DNA of 7,951 nucleotides from NCBI GenBank assembly GCA_003645845.1, contig QNCV01000107.1, positions 1-7,951 of the forward strand. Reading direction: 5' to 3'. Made by a program: the position numbers and the translations under genes. Below, one piece after another: positions 7,186 to 7,951 of the stretch (positions within the stretch are counted from its first letter, which is position 1; each line of letters begins with the position of its first letter). The notes beneath the pieces are model-generated. The model searched no databases and was not told the DNA's origin. It saw only the letters and a list, made by a program, of their open reading frames with translations. This DNA is from Fidelibacterota bacterium. GTDB lineage: Bacteria; Fidelibacterota; UBA2242.

Positions 7186-7743
7186 ATGCCTGTAGAAACC
7201 TGGTTAATCTTTATACTTGGTTTTATGATTCTCGGCTCGATAATTGCCCTGGAGTTGAAAGATCTGTTGTCAGCAGTGATTTCAATCGGGATTGTCGGCC
7301 TGGGAGTCTCAATCGCTTTTCTTTTTCTGCAAGCTCTGGATCTTGCTATCGTTCAGTTCCTGTTTGAAATATTTGCACTGATTATCCTTGTCAGGGCCTT
7401 TATTGGAAAAGAGTATCACATTCAAGAGCAATCCAAAGCACATATCGTTCAGACAGTTGTTACAATTGTTGCGCTGGTTCTCATATTGGTAATGAGTATC
7501 AGGCTGTTCAGAGCGTTGCCGAGTTTTGGAAATCCGATTTTTTCAACGGCCAGCCATTATGTTCAAAATGGTGGTCAGGAAACCGGATCCGCAAACATTG
7601 TAACGGCAATTATTCTTGATTACCGGGCGTATGACACGCTTGGCGAAGTCACGGTGCTTTTTACCGCAATCCTGGGAGCGCTTTCAATATTGCGGACTAA
7701 GAAGGATAAAGCGGTGACAGGAGGTGATCATGAAACAGTTTGA
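7186..7743 (+). CDS. MbhD-MbhE fusion protein (MrpA C-terminal-domain protein, DUF4040 + MbhE)
   Basis: Membrane subunit of the Mrp-like module, 185 aa with about five to six hydrophobic segments. Residues 1-75 match the MbhD/DUF4040 domain: a membrane helix, then S-A-V-I-S-I-G-I-V-G-L-G and L-D-L-A-I-V-Q-x3-E61, where related proteins have APDVALTE...VE. Residues 85-172 match MbhE, with N-I-V-T-A-I-I-L-D-Y-R at 137-147 and D-T-L-G-E154-V-T-V-L-F at 150-159. In Mrp antiporters these two domains form the C-terminal part of MrpA, while in Pyrococcus Mbh they are two separate proteins; here they are one protein separate from the NuoL-like part. By analogy it helps form the ion path beside the antiporter subunit, with E61 and E154 as candidate channel residues. 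ATG 7186 has CGGAGG at 7175-7180. The gene overlaps the next by 14 bases. Confidence 0.88.
   Translation: MPVETWLIFILGFMILGSIIALELKDLLSAVISIGIVGLGVSIAFLFLQALDLAIVQFLFEIFALIILVRAFIGKEYHIQEQSKAHIVQTVVTIVALVLILVMSIRLFRALPSFGNPIFSTASHYVQNGGQETGSANIVTAIILDYRAYDTLGEVTVLFTAILGALSILRTKKDKAVTGGDHETV
7719..7729 (+). promoter_or_regulatory. Extended Shine-Dalgarno site for the MrpB-like gene
   Basis: AGGAGGTGATC is an 11-base match to the complement of the usual 16S rRNA 3' end (GATCACCTCCT), ending directly before the ATG at 7730. It lies wholly inside the end of the MbhD-MbhE gene, so it confirms the ATG start and the 14-base gene overlap. Confidence 0.75.
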
Positions 7744-7951
7744 CGGAATGACACTGATTGTCAAAACAATCACGCGGATCAGCGTCTGGTTGATCCTGCT
7801 GTACGGTATTTATATCATTCTACATGGTCATTTAAGCCCGGGTGGAGGATTCGCCGGCGGCGTCATCATAGCCCTGGCATTTCTCAATGTCATGCTTGCC
7901 TATGGCGGGGATTTTATCAAACACTGGGTCAATATTGGTTTTTTACATGAT
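7730..7951 (+). CDS. MrpB/MnhB/MbhF-like subunit (partial, C-terminus beyond the window)
   Basis: The first 74 codons of a membrane protein, open to the right edge with no stop. Two hydrophobic segments are visible (about 17-31 and 43-57), separated by H32-G-H-L-S-P-G-G-G-F-A-G-G-V45, the hallmark of the MnhB domain of Na+/H+ antiporter subunit B. In Mrp and Mbh complexes this small subunit belongs to the membrane ion-translocation module and directly follows MrpA or MbhD/E, exactly as here. A charged region (D61 to H66) follows the second helix. A complete MrpB is usually about 140 residues, so about half is missing. The start is fixed by the extended ribosome site immediately upstream. Downstream genes for MrpC, MrpD and the small E, F and G subunits are expected. 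Confidence 0.88.
   Translation, partial: MKQFDGMTLIVKTITRISVWLILLYGIYIILHGHLSPGGGFAGGVIIALAFLNVMLAYGGDFIKHWVNIGFLHD

Noticed and set aside
7151..7195. Fourteen-codon open frame from the ATG at 7151
   Set aside because: It has no ribosome site of its own, spans the Shine-Dalgarno of the next gene and runs into it out of frame; chance occurrence is the simplest reading.
1..7951. Mobile elements, CRISPR arrays, tRNA/rRNA, riboswitches, terminators
   Set aside because: I saw no transposase, no regularly spaced repeats, no cloverleaf-like segment and no hairpin with a T run; nearly every base is in a coding frame of the operon.

Overview
The window is a single, tightly packed, plus-strand operon with no non-coding stretch longer than 36 bases. 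It is cut at both ends: a few codons of an upstream gene overlap the first start codon, and the last gene runs off the right edge. All starts are ATG with recognisable Shine-Dalgarno sequences, and most neighbouring genes overlap by 1 to 14 bases. Base composition looks moderate (estimated by eye in the mid 40s percent GC). The strong Shine-Dalgarno sites suggest an anaerobic or facultatively anaerobic bacterium outside the SD-poor Bacteroidia. I cannot name the taxon, and an archaeal origin is not excluded by sequence alone.

Layout. (1) Electron-input module, 22-2384: a HydB/AsrA-type two-cluster ferredoxin-like subunit, a HydG/AsrB-type FAD + NAD(P)H + [2Fe-2S] subunit, and a HycB/CooF-type polyferredoxin. 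The first two are the diaphorase half of the soluble sulfhydrogenases; no cognate soluble hydrogenase or sulfite reductase subunits lie beside them in this window. (2) Hydrogenase and quinone-module-like core, 2381-5342: NuoH-like membrane anchor, NuoB-like small subunit, NuoC-like subunit and NuoD-like large subunit. The large subunit keeps both CxxC motifs that hold a [NiFe] centre, so this is a group 4 (energy-converting) [NiFe] hydrogenase and not complex I. (3) Mrp antiporter module, 5332-7951: a NuoL/MrpA-type ion-translocating subunit, a separate MbhD-MbhE (MrpA C-terminal) protein, and the start of an MrpB/MnhB subunit. The remaining Mrp subunits (C to G) are expected beyond the right edge.

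How they work together (inference). NAD(P)H and H2 would exchange electrons by the route NAD(P)H - FAD - [2Fe-2S] - HydB-like clusters - polyferredoxin clusters - NuoB-like proximal cluster - [NiFe] site. That reaction would be coupled through the NuoH-like subunit to H+ or Na+ movement by the Mrp subunits. This would be a membrane-bound, NAD(P)-linked, ion-pumping (or ion-driven) hydrogenase, in contrast to the ferredoxin-linked Mbh of Pyrococcus. Direction is open: NAD+ reduction by H2 could conserve energy, or an ion gradient could push H2 production from NAD(P)H.

The most distinctive sequence details are: matched loss of four cysteines that removes one whole [4Fe-4S] cluster from the polyferredoxin; Gly in place of the usually essential TM5 glutamate in the antiporter subunit; a 34-residue C-terminal tail on the large subunit resembling the one removed from E. 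coli HycE; and an MrpA that is split into two genes.
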